Under the pieces are notes generated by a model that was not told the DNA's origin, ran no database searches, and was given only the letters and a program-made list of their open reading frames with translations. The position numbers and the translations under genes were made by a program. A stretch of DNA of 64,000 nt from Paenibacillus amylolyticus (lineage in GTDB: Bacteria > Bacillota > Bacilli > Paenibacillales > Paenibacillaceae). The stretch spans positions 2,046,001 to 2,110,000 of the forward strand of contig NZ_CP121451.1 of assembly GCF_029689945.1 (NCBI RefSeq). The letters run 5' to 3'. Below, piece by piece: positions 39,760 through 51,317 of this stretch; within the stretch, counting starts at the first letter, position 1; each line of letters begins with the position of its first letter.

Positions 39760-42700
39760 ATGAACCAAACAAGCCAGATGCTGAGAATCATTATTGAGAA
39801 TGCAGCCGCGGGCAAAATTGATAAGCAGGTTGCCGCCCAACTGCTCAAAGGATTGAAATCGGAGGGGAAGCGGAGCGACTCGGAGGGAATTGCCATTGTT
39901 GGCATATCGGCCATGCTTCCGTCTGCGGATAATATCGGCGAGTTCTGGGACAACATCCGTGATCGCTGTGATTCCATTGCCAATTTTCCGGACTCTCGCC
40001 GTCAAAATATTGATGCGTATCTCCGATATGCAGGCTATGGAGAGGACATCAAATACAGTGATGGTTCCTATCTGAAAAACATCGATCAATTTGATTACAA
40101 ATTATTTCGGATACCCCCACGGGACGCGGCGCTCATGGATCCTTTTCAGAGGCTGTTCCTGCGAACAGCCTGGAGTGCGCTCGAGGATGCGGGATATGGG
40201 GGAAAAGCCTGGCTGGCAGCCGGACAGGTGTGTACCTGGGATTTGCCAGCAATATTAAGGACAGCTACTTGCGAATGATCCAGGATATTGATATCCAGTT
40301 AACTTCGGATGCGGCTGTGGGCAATATTTCAGCCATGATGCCTGCACGAATCTCGTATCTCCTGGATCTGAAAGGTCCTTCGATGGTGGTGGATACCGCC
40401 TGTTCATCCTCATTGGTGGCCGTGCATCTTGCCTGCCAGTCCATTCGGAATGGCGATTGTGATATGGCACTTGCCGGTGGATTGCGTGTGAACCTGATGC
40501 CTCTGGATACGGAATATTACCGCGGGGACTTGAAGCATCGGATGGACGGACCAGAGCCTTTGACCATTCATCGGATGGGGCTGGAATCAGTGAGGGGGTT
40601 GCTACGGTATTACTGAAACCGTTGAGTAAAGCGCTCAAGGACAAGGACCAGATCTATGCAGTCATCAAAGGAAGCGCCATTAATCAGGACGGAGCTTCCA
40701 TTGGAATTACCGCTCCCAATCCGGAGGCCCAGGCTGATGTCATATCCAGAGCATGGGATCAGGCGGGAATTCACCCTGAAACCTTGTCCTACATTGAGAC
40801 CCATGGAACGGGTACCAAGCTGGGAGATCCCCTGGAGCTTGAAGGCTTGGAGCTTGCTTTTCAGAAGTACACGGATAAAAAGCAGTTTTGTCCGATTGGT
40901 ACTGTGAAATCGAATATGGGTCATCCCTATGAAGCGGCAGGTCTGGTCAGTCTGATCAAGGCGGCACTGGTTATCAAAAACCGCGAAATTCCGCCGTCAC
41001 TTCATTTTGACAGGCCCAATGGACAGATCGATTTCAAGACATCGCCCGTGTATGTCAACACCAGGCTTCGCAAATGGGAAGGAAAAGAGTCTCCGATGCG
41101 CTGTGCGGTCAGCAGTTTTGGCTTTAGCGGAACAAACTGCCATCTGGTGCTGGAAGAAGCACCGGTTACCATGGTTGATGACGTTTCTTATGCGAAAACA
41201 GGTCTGGTCGTGTTGTCTGCCAAGTCTGAGCCAGCTCTGCGGGAGCTGGTCACAACATATAGCCGTTTAATACAGGAAAAACCGCCCGCATGTCATCTGC
41301 AGGATCTGTGTTATACCGCGAGTGTTGGCAGAGGACACTACAACTTCAGATTGGCTATAGGGGCAGCGAATCTCGCGGATCTGGGACTGAAGCTGCAAGT
41401 GTTATCCTTGGCGGAAACGTGGAATGAACCTGAGTCATGGTTCAGCTATGGAGAGCACAAGATTGTACCTGCCAGCAAATCACAGCTTGAACCTGGTGAC
41501 ATGACAGCAGCGTCACGGAAGAAGCTCGATCAACGGGTACAGGAGATAACACAGGGTATCAACCTGCCCGAGTGGAATGATGAGGCAGGCATGGCGGAAC
41601 TGGGTTCGTTATACGTTCAAGGGGCCGATGTGGATTGGGTGGAATTGTACAAAGGCACGGGGGTGCGGAGGGTCAGTCTGCCCGTGTATCCTTTCGAATC
41701 TCATCGCTGCTGGATTGATCTCCCTGAAGAACTGGCATCCAGTCGAATCGACAGAGGCGTGGCAGTGTCCACACAACAGATGGAAGATTTTCACTATACG
41801 ATGCAATGGAGAACTGCTGAGTGGAAACGTTCAGGTAGCGGGATCTCCGTTTTACCGGGAACGGTATTGTTGATTGAAGGCCTGTCTGGTGCAGCTGATT
41901 CTATAGCTCATGTAATTGCACGTACTGGTGTGAAAGTGATCCGGGCAGCACTGGGCTCTGCTTTTGCAGATTTGAGCGATAATCGATATACACTTGGTGA
42001 TCAGGAGTCGGATTATGACCGTCTCTTCGCAAGCCTTCGGGGCAGGTCGGTGGATCACATCATTCATGTTGGCTGTTCTCTGGATACCGGGCAGTCGGGT
42101 ATTCAAAGTCTGAATGAATTGCAGAACAGCCAGCGCCGAAGTGTGTACAGTGTGTATTACCTGGTACGTGCTCTGATGAGAAGTGACTTTGCCGAGATTG
42201 CTGGTATGACACTGATAGCACTCAATGCTCACCATATTACGGGAGATGAATCCGCTCAGCGGCCGGAACATGCGCCATTTCTGAGTCTAAGCAAGGTACT
42301 GAACCGTGAGCATCCATCCATTTCTTTCCGCTCTTTTGACATCGATGCAGCTACCGCTGCAGATGTCTGGATTGAGGAAGCACTGGGGACAGAAGATCAG
42401 GGGGACGATCTGATCGCGTACCGTAGCGGACAACGTTACGTTGAAGAATTTACGCGTGTGCAGGTTGCAGGAGATGCCCCATTAGTTGTACGCCCTCAGG
42501 GCGTGTACCTGATTACAGGAGGCGGCGGTGGTATTGGTCTGGAAACAGCGCGTTTCCTGGCTTCCAAAACTCCCGTGCGTCTGGCTCTGATCAATCGCAC
42601 CCCGATACCGGAGCGTGTACATTGGGACAACCTGATGAATCAGCCCGGTCAAGCCAAGCTTCACCGTTTCATTACAGCCCTTACGGAGCTGGAGGAAGCA

Positions 42701-45700
42701 GGTTCGGAAGTCTCCTGGTACAGTGCGGATGTGGCTGACCGGGAAGCGATGGATCGGGTGATTCGGGATATGCGTACACGTTATGGTGCTATTCATGGAA
42801 TCATTCATGGGGCAGGTGTCGGTGGAGATCAACTTCTGGTGGATCGAAGTGAAGAACGATTCAGCGAAGTGCTGGCATCGAAAATATATGGTACCTGGAA
42901 TCTGGACGAACTGACCCGCAGTGACGATCTGGATTTCTTTGTGATGTATTCTTCTGTAGCGACGATGTTCAGTGGTGTAACGCAAGCAGACTACGTGGCG
43001 GCTAATGCTTACCTGGATGCCTTCGCCGATGCGCGTTCCTTAAGAGGAAAACGCACACTTACCGTGAATTGGACAACATGGAAAGAGACCGGCATGTCGG
43101 TGGATGCCGGTTTCACCGCAGATACCATCTTCAAAACAGTCCTTACGGCACAGGCCATACAAGGCTTGGAACAAGCCATGAACTCATCCATTCGCAGGGT
43201 GCTGGTCGGGCAGCTGAACTTCAGTGGCGGCGGTGTGCGTTTGCTGGATAAAATGCAGGTTCGATTGTCCACAGAACTCCGCGGCAAAGTGGATGAATAT
43301 CTGAAGAATGCTGCTTCCAAAACGAGGTCGACCAAGAAGGCGGGCAGTTCAAGCGGTGAAGTGAAATTATCAGGCAAGAGCGAGGGTGGATATACGGCTA
43401 CTGAACGCCATGTTGCCAGCGTATGCAGAGAAGTTCTGGGATTTGACGAGATCGATATCTACGAGAATTTCTTCGAGCTTGGTGCTGATTCCATTCTGCT
43501 GTTGAAAATTCACGCGGGACTTTCCAAAAGATATCCGGGTGTCCTTGCCGTAACGGACTTGTTTGAATTTTCGACGATCCACAAGCTGGCTGAATATATT
43601 TTCAAGGAACATGGTGAATCGGAAGAAGAGACGGTTGCTGTACTGGGCGACTTGGATGCTTCTGCAACCAGTGAAGAACAGACATCACCGGAAACTGCGA
43701 AGCAGGCAGAGATGTGTCCTCAAGATCAGCAGCATTCAGGGCAGACGGCTTCCGGCCCATTATCCGGGGATCTCGCCATTGTAGGGATGGCGCTCAATGT
43801 AGCTTCCACAACCGATGTATCCGAATTCTGGGAGCATATTCAAGGCAAGGTGGATCATATCCGTCCTCTCCCGGAACGACGACAACAAGATCTGGACTGG
43901 TATTTGCAGAATACAAGGCTGGACCTCCCGGAACTGGATTCCAAAGCGGGAGCTTTCATAGAAGACATTGACTTATTCGATTATTCATTCTTTAAATTAT
44001 CACCGAAAGAAGCGAGTCTGACAGACCCGAATCAGCGTCTCTTCCTGGAGACCGTGTGGAGGGCCATTGAGGATGCGGGTTACGGCGGCGGGAAACTGGC
44101 CGGTTCGGATACCGGTGTCTATTTGGGTTATTCCACAAATGCAGTTGATATGTATTCGCGATTCATCTACGAGACCGATTTGGGTGCTCTGCCGGATGCC
44201 GTGGTGGGTAACACACCATCCATCATTCCTGCTCGCATATCGTATTTGCTGAACCTGAAAGGGCCAAGCATGTTGGTGGATACGGCCTGTTCTTCATCCC
44301 TTACAGCGGTGCACATTGCTTCACGCGCCCTGTTAAGCGGAGAGTGCAGCATGGCCGCAGTGGGTGGAATCAAAATCTCAACCATGCCGATCACCAAAAA
44401 GAACGAAAACATGCTCCAGGGTCTGGAGTCTGGTGACGGAAAGACCCGGGCATTTGATGATGACTCTGATGGTGCCGGGCTTGGTGAAGGCATCGGAGTA
44501 GTCATGCTAAAAAGACTGGAGGATGCGCTGAGGGATGGGGATCAGGTATACGCTGTTCTCAAAGGCTCGGCCATGAATCAGGATGGCAGTTCAGCCGGTA
44601 TTACGGCTCCCAATCCAGCGGCTCAACAGGAAGTCATTACGAAGGCCTGGAAACAGGCAGGTATTCATCCCGAGACGATCACGTACATGGAGACACATGG
44701 CACAGGAACCGCACTGGGTGACCCGATTGAAATTAAAGGCATCCAAAATGCGTTCCGACAATTCACGGATCGACGTCAATTCTGTGCGGTCGGTTCCATC
44801 AAAACCAATCTGGGTCATACCTCTGAGGCAGCAGGTATGATCAGCCTGATCAAGGCGGCACTTGCCGTCAGGCATGGTGTGATTCCGCCAAATCTTCATT
44901 TTAACCGTCCAAACCGAAATATTGATTTTCATGCTTCGCCTGTATATGTGAACACACGATTACGACCGTGGAAGGTGAAGGACGGACCTCGTCGCTGCGG
45001 TGTCAGCGCATTTGGCATCAGCGGAACGAATTGTCATGTCATCCTGGAAGAACCACCAGTGATTACACCTGTATCTGCACCAGCACGTCCTCATTTGCTG
45101 GTATTGTCTGCCCGATCCGAAGAGGCACTTCAGCGGCTCGTTGCTGAATATGTCCGTCTGCTGGACCGGAACGAGCGATATGAACTCGCAGATATGTGCA
45201 GTACTGCAAGCACAGGACGGGGGCATTACCCGTTCAGGTTGTCTCTTATGGTGCGGGATATGGAAGGGCTGCTGAATACGCTTAGACTGCTGGAGAACAC
45301 ATCATTCCATTCCATTGCACTACCGGGAGTTGAGTTCGGTGAACATCGAACGGTTCCGAAGAGTAAGAAGGATAAGGCAGCTGGTGAAATGACGGAATCG
45401 GAAAAAATGGGTCTGAGCCAATTAATGCGTTCGGCCATCCAGAGCTTTGTACAGGATGGACGCGAGTCGGAGTATCTGTTAAAGCAGATTGCCCATCTGT
45501 ATGTACAGGGGGCAGATGCGGACTGGGAAAAACTGTACGCAGGTGAACATGTTCGCAAAGTCAGCTTGCCCGCGTATCCGCTGGAACGAAAGCGCTGCTG
45601 GATCCATATTCCCGAACGTCCGAAGCTGCGCGAGGTCTCTATAGAAGAGACTGCGGCTCCACTGCATTATGCGGCCATGTGGAAAGAAATGAATCGAATA

Positions 45701-48700
45701 TCAATGGAGCAGCCCGGAGGCAATACAGAGCCGGTTGTGATGTTGATGGACAGAAGCGGTGTCGCCTCATCTGTAGCCGGAAAACTGGAAGCGGAAGGGC
45801 GTCTCGTAATCAAGGTTTACCGCGGAGAGTCCTATACCAATCAAGCCAATGCCCAGTTTACCATTCGATCATGTGAAGAAGATTATGAACGGTTCATTCG
45901 AGCGGTAGAGCCTTATAAAATCTCGCAGCTGCTTCATTTCTTTGCACTGGATCAGGATGCGGATGAAGGTACTGTAGGCGAATTGGAGGAGTCACTTGAT
46001 CGCGGCGTGTATAGTCTGTTTTATCTGTCCAAAGCGATGTCCAAGATTCATTTCAAACGACCAGTCGATCTGGTACTGGTGACATCTTGCACACAAAGCG
46101 TTACAGGCAGTGAGCCGTACATTCGTCCAGAGCACGCACCCATGGTTGGGCTTGGCAAGACCATCTGTCATGAGATGAATCAATTCCGCTGTCGAAGCAT
46201 TGATATCGATGACGAGACCCCAATGGAGCAATGGTTGCAAGAGATTCGGGAGCCTGACACGTTATATCTTGCCGCTTACCGTAAGGGGCGTCGATATGTC
46301 CAGGAGCTGGGTGAAATCCCAATGTCCTTGCTGCCCGACCGACCGATACACCTGCGCGAAGGCGGTGTGTACCTCATCACTGGAGGGACAGGCGGGATTG
46401 GATTGGAAACGGCGAGTGCACTATCTTTGGCGCCGGAGAAAATCAAACTTGTGCTGATGAACCGTTCACCGTTTCCAGCACGGGCAACATGGGAAGATGT
46501 GCTGTCCTCAGGTGAGGAATCCAAGTTAACGGCTCAGATTCGGCGGATCAAAGAAATGGAAGCCCGGGGCACAGAAGTGCATCTATACAGCGTGGATATT
46601 GCTGATCCCCTTCAGCTCGCATCGGTGCTAAGCAAGATCAGGCAGCAGCACGGTCCCGTGTCTGGTATCATTCACGGCGCTGGTGTGGCTGGCGAAGGTT
46701 TCCTGATGAACAAAGAACGTGAAGCCTTTGAACGTGTCATGCGGCCCAAAGTGTTGGGGACATGGAGCTTGGATCAACTGACACGTGCGGATCAACCGGA
46801 CTTCTTTGTTATGTTCTCCACGGCTACAACGTTCTTTAGTGAACCTGGACAAGGAGACTATACTGCTGCCAATGCCTATATGGATTCGTTTGCGGCACAT
46901 CGCAGGCAGGCAGGCCTGTCCACCCTTGCCGTGAACTGGACCGCGTGGAAAGAAACCGGCATGGCCCGGGATTTTCATGCCAATTCAGATGGCGGATTCA
47001 AGGCGATCACGACAGCCAGAGGTATCCAGGGATTGCGGGAAGCCATGGGCAAGGATGTAACCCAGGTTCTGATCGGTGAACTCAACCGGGAGGGAATCCA
47101 TCAGCATGTCTCTGATGACATGCCGCTCATGCTGTTCTCTTCTGACATTAGCGAGGCTATTGAATCCGGGCGCAAGGGGAATGCCAGTCGTGCACAGGAA
47201 GAAGCAGGTGACATGAAGTTGTTGGGCAGGACAGACGAAGATTATTCCATCATCGAGAGCGCCTTAGGTCGATTATGGAGTAAGTCGCTTGGGGTCAATG
47301 AACTCAGTATTTATGATGATTTCTATGAGCTGGGTGGAGACTCCATTCTGGGTCTCAAGATCGCCAATGGTCTCACCAAAGAGTTGTCGATCCTGGTGAA
47401 TACAGCAGAGATCCTGATGTATCCAACCATTGCCGAATCGGCTGCTTACCTGGAAGAGTCTTATGGTCTCTCCATCAGCGGAGATTCCGAGGGAGCACTG
47501 CCTGTGCTGACACGTGTGGAGCCCCAACCGTATTACCCGGTTTCTTCTGCGCAGAAGAGATTCGTAGTTCTGGACCGGCTTGAGGGTCAAAATACCAATG
47601 CAAATATCCCAAGAGCCTCCATTATGGAGGGAGATTTTGAGCATGGGGCATTTGAAGAGATCATCCGCAAGCTGATTCAACGCCATGAATCTTTCCGGAC
47701 TTCGTTTGAATTTCTGGACGGAATTCCTTATCAGAAGGTGTGGGACCAGGTCGACTTCAACGTCGGTTACTCGGAGTCCACTCGGGAACAACTTACCGAG
47801 AAGCTCCTTGGTTTCGTGAAACCTTTTGATCTGAATCAGGCACCTTTATTCCGCTTTGAGGTGATTAAGCTTGGTGAGCGTGAACACGCCGTATTTTTTG
47901 ACATGCATCACATTATTACGGATGGCATGTCGATGGACATCATCATGCAGGAGATCATTGATCTGTATGAAGGGCGTGAACTGAAACCACTCACCATTCA
48001 ATACAAAGATTATGCGGTGTGGCATAATGCCCTGCTCTCTTCCGGAGCTCTGCTCAAACAGGAAGAGTATTGGCTGAACCTGTACCAGGATTCCATTCCG
48101 CAGCTTGGATTGCCTACTGATTATCCTCGTCCTTTGGCTAATGAATTCGAAGGAGATCAGGTCGTGTTTATCGGCAATGAAACCTTGACTATGGATCTGG
48201 AACGCATGGCTGCCAAGACAGGAACCACCTTGTTTATGTTGCTGCTTGCAGCGTACAACGTGTTGCTGGCCAAATATGCAGATCAGGATGACATCGTTGT
48301 GGGCTCTCCCATTGCGGGCAGATCTCACGCCGATCTGGAGGATGTTGTTGGTGTGTTTATTAACATCATCACGATTCGTACCAAACCACAATCCGGGAAA
48401 ACGTTCCTGGAACTGCTGGCTGAAGTCAGGGAAGCTGCATTGAAATCTTACGAGAATCAACAATTTCAATTCGAGGATCTGGTGCGGAAACTTAACCTGA
48501 ACAGAGACAGACACCGCAATCCTTTATTTGATGCGATGTTTGCACTTCAGAATGTAGGTACAGTGGACGTTACAGTGGGCAAATTCACCACAACCCCGTA
48601 TGAGTTTGGAGCTGCGGAAAGCCGTTATGACGTGTATCTCGAAATCATCGAGAAACATGACAAGCTGCGATTTAATCTGGAGTATCGGACCAAGCTTTTC

Positions 48701-48862
48701 AAACGGGAAACGGCGGAGAAGATGCTTCACGATTATGTAGCGCTGCTGCAACAGTTATTGCTTCATCCGGAACAGAAGCTTGGCGAGATTGAACTGGAAA
48801 GCAGCAAACATATGCTGGTTTCTTACGATTCATCCGCAGAAGATCTTGATTTTAATTTCTGA
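39760..48862 (+). CDS. trans-AT polyketide synthase 4: KS-KR-ACP-KS-KR-ACP-C (two frame breaks)
   Basis: Last PKS protein, 3034 residues once repaired. N-terminal docking helices; KS1 with DTACSSS, ETHGTG and KSNMGHP; KR1 with TGGGGGIG, MYSS and ADYVAAN; ACP1 LGADSI; KS2 with DTACSSS, ETHGTG and KTNLGHT; KR2 with TGGTGGIG and GDYTAAN, but its catalytic Ser is Thr (MFSTATT); ACP2 LGGDSI; then a complete condensation domain (from about residue 2570) with active site MHHIITDGMS. No adenylation domain follows, so the C domain must work with the NRPS encoded at 53715. Breaks at G5A4 40198-40206 and GGGG 40524-40527, one base lost each, both inside KS1. Start ATG 39760 after GAGGAAGGAG. Confidence 0.88.
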
Positions 48863-48865
48863 TCA

Positions 48866-48885
48866 GGGAGAGCATGGCCTCTCCC
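48866..48885 (+). other. GC-rich hairpin between PKS 4 and the dehydrogenase gene
   Basis: GGGAGAG (48866-48872) pairs with CTCTCCC (48879-48885) around CATGGC. No T-run follows, so it is not a standard terminator; it may protect or define an mRNA end at the PKS/precursor boundary. Confidence 0.5.
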
Positions 48886-48909
48886 CCACAAACAGGAGGA
48901 ACAGAGACG

Positions 48910-49754
48910 ATGAAGAAGATCGGGGTAATTGGAGCAGGGGTGATGGGCCGCGGTGTAGCCCAGAGTTTTGCACAGACAGGTCATGAGGTTGTCTTGGTGG
49001 ACATCAAGGATGAAGTGCTGGAGATCGCCGGAGAAGAGATCTATAACAATATCCGAATGCTGAAGTTATTCAAGAAGGTGGAGGGACTGGAAGACCCGGA
49101 GATCATTATGGAGCGCATCCATATGACAACGGAACTGGAGATGCTTCGTGAAGCGGATATCATCGTTGAAAATGTGAATGAACAGTGGGAGATCAAAAAG
49201 GAAGTGTACGGTCGGATCGACTCGATCTGTCATGAGGCATGCATATTTCTGGTGAACACTTCATGTATCTCGATTACCAAAATTGCGGCATTAACCAAAC
49301 GGCCGGATCGGATCATTGGTACTCATTTTATGAATCCGGTTCCCTTGAAATCAGCCGTTGAAGTGATCAAGGGGATGCATACCTCGGAACGTACCATTGA
49401 AGAAGTAACTGAACTATTGTCATCGATCGGTAAAGAGACGATTCTGGTGAACGACTATCCCGGATTTGTCTCCAACCGGATTTCACATCTGTTTATGAAT
49501 GAAGCTGCTTTTGTTCTTCAGGATCAGGTGGCTACCGCACGTGAGGTGGATGATATTTTTGTTAAATGTTACGGCCACACGATGGGACCTTTGGAAACTG
49601 CGGATCTGATTGGCTTGGATACCGTTATGGATTCGCTTGACGTGCTGTATGAGAGCTACCAGGACCCGAAATTCCGTTGCTGTCCTTTATTGAGAAAGAT
49701 GGTGCACGCCGGACAGACGGGAAGAAAATCCGGGAAGGTTTCTATAGTTACTAA
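48910..49754 (+). CDS. 3-hydroxyacyl-CoA dehydrogenase-like enzyme of hydroxymalonyl-ACP synthesis (frame break near the end)
   Basis: An FkbK/ZmaG-type dehydrogenase that oxidises the ACP-bound glyceryl unit at C3. N-terminal Rossmann loop GAGVMGRGVA, catalytic His-containing GTHFMNPVPL, and NRISHLFMNEA in the C-terminal helical domain. The family normally ends G-R-K-S-G-x-G-F-Y-x-Y; here GRKSGK is followed by an unrelated tail, but one extra G at 49737-49738 gives GRKSGKGFYSY and a stop at 49752-49754 (281 residues). Without repair the frame runs to 49770. ATG 48910 is chosen because AGGAGG precedes it. Confidence 0.82.
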
Positions 49755-49837
49755 TCAACGGCATGAATAGTTCATGGCATAAACAAGCTTTATTGCGTAT
49801 TCAAAAACATTTTAATGAGGGAAAGGGAGTTATATAC

Positions 49838-50080
49838 ATGGAGGAAGTTAAAGGTAGAGTTCGCAAGTTTTTGGGTCGTTTTTTCAAAAAGCATGAGCTC
49901 CAGGACGATGAGGACATCTTTGCCCTTGGCTTTGTGAATTCGCTGTTTGCGATGCAGCTGGTTATGTTTCTGGAGAAGGAATTCTCCATTCGGGTCGACA
50001 ACAAAGATCTGGATTTGCAAAACTTCAAGTCCATTAATGCCATCGTTGAGCTGATTGAGAGCAAGACGGTCAGTTCCTAA
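49838..50080 (+). CDS. Discrete ACP for hydroxymalonyl-ACP synthesis (FkbJ/ZmaD-like)
   Basis: An 80-residue carrier protein. The phosphopantetheine Ser lies in GFVNSLFAMQLVMFLE, the G-x-V-N-S variant typical of FkbJ, OzmE and ZmaD carriers that hold glyceryl and oxidised malonyl units. It lies between the two dehydrogenase genes of the pathway. ATG 49838 follows a GGGAAAGGGAG stretch; an earlier in-frame ATG at 49763 would add an unrelated N-terminus. Confidence 0.85.
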   Translation: MEEVKGRVRKFLGRFFKKHELQDDEDIFALGFVNSLFAMQLVMFLEKEFSIRVDNKDLDLQNFKSINAIVELIESKTVSS

Positions 50081-50154
50081 GAAGCCACCGATTCTCATCC
50101 CAGTACAGAGTGAAGAATGTGCATTCATCCGGTCCATTATAGGAGGTTATCGTA

Positions 50155-51317
50155 TTGAAAATGGAATTGAGCGAACAGCAGCTCCAATGCAAGCAGGATG
50201 CTGCATCATTTACCAATCAATATATCGTCCCGTACGCAGGTTTGCACGACAGAGAGGAACGGCTTCATCCCGAGGTGATCGAATCGCTGAAATCCTCGGG
50301 TTATCTGGGTTCTATGATTCCTCGGAAGTATGGAGGCATGGAGCTCGATCCGATATCGGTTGGGGTGCTGAATGAGGAGATTGGAAGAGGATGTTCATCC
50401 GTACGAAGTCTGCTCACGGTTCACGGTATGGTTGCCATAGCCATTCAGAAATTTGGTTCTGAAGAGATGCGCTCCTATTGGTTGCCGCGTCTGGCCTCGG
50501 GGAAGTCATTGGAGCCTTTGGTCTGAGCGAACCCGGAGTCGGCAGTGATGCCAAAAGTATCGAGACTATAGCCGAATTCGATGGCGAAGGATATCGGTTG
50601 AACGGGAAGAAAAAGTGGATCACGATGGGCCAGCTTGCTGACCTATTTCTTATCTTTGCCCAAGTGAATGATAAACCAACTGCGTTCCTGGTGGAACGGA
50701 ACAACCCCGGATTGAAGATACAGCCGATCAACGGGATGCTGGGGGTTAAAGGTTCGATGCTCGCTGAACTGCATCTGGAGCAGGTTTACGTTGAATCCGA
50801 TCGTATGGTGGGGAGTCCAGGTACAGGTATCTCTATGGTGGCCTTGCACTGCTTGGATTATGGTCGCTACACCGTGGCTTGGGGCTGTGTTGGACTGGGA
50901 CAAGCCTGTCTGGATGCTTCGCTGGGTTATGCGGGCAGCCGCCGTCAGTTTGGAGCCCTCATACAGGAGAATCAGTTAATTCAGAAATTGCTGACGGAGA
51001 TCATTGTGGATGTGAAAGCGGCGCGGCTTTTATGTTATCAATCGGGATATCTAAAAGAAGTGATGGACCCGGATTCCATTATGGAAACCTGGACGGCGAA
51101 ATACTATGCGGCAGATATGGTCAACAAGGTAGCGCACCGTGCGGTACAGATTCATGGAGCCAAGGGCTGTAGTGCAGAGTATCCGGTGGAGCGATTCTAC
51201 CGGGATGCCCGTGTGAATGAGATTATCGAAGGCACCACACAAATGCATGAGATGGTTATTGCGTCATATGCTGCGAGTACCCATGAATCCGTACAAGAGG
51301 AGGCTGTTCTGTCATGA
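50155..51317 (+). CDS. Acyl-CoA dehydrogenase-like enzyme of hydroxymalonyl-ACP synthesis (frame break at 50499-50502)
   Basis: An FkbI/ZmaE-type flavoprotein, 387 residues once repaired, with the acyl-CoA dehydrogenase motifs GAFGLSEPGVGSD (substrate/FAD region), KKWITMG, RRQFGALIQENQ and QIHGAKGCSAEYPVERFYRDAR (split here into the C-terminal helical bundle). In extender-unit pathways it oxidises the glyceryl-ACP intermediate together with the dehydrogenase encoded upstream. The frame breaks at GGGG 50499-50502; one G more joins LASGEVIGAFGLSEP. Start TTG 50155 or ATG 50161, both downstream of AGGAGG. Its stop overlaps the FkbH-like start (ATGA). Confidence 0.85.

Noticed and set aside
24177..48862. 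Programmed ribosomal frameshifting as the explanation for the broken PKS frames
   Set aside because: Breaks occur in many unrelated genes outside the cluster, at different run types, and without slippery heptamers or a consistent direction of re-pairing; loss of single bases in sequencing explains them more simply.
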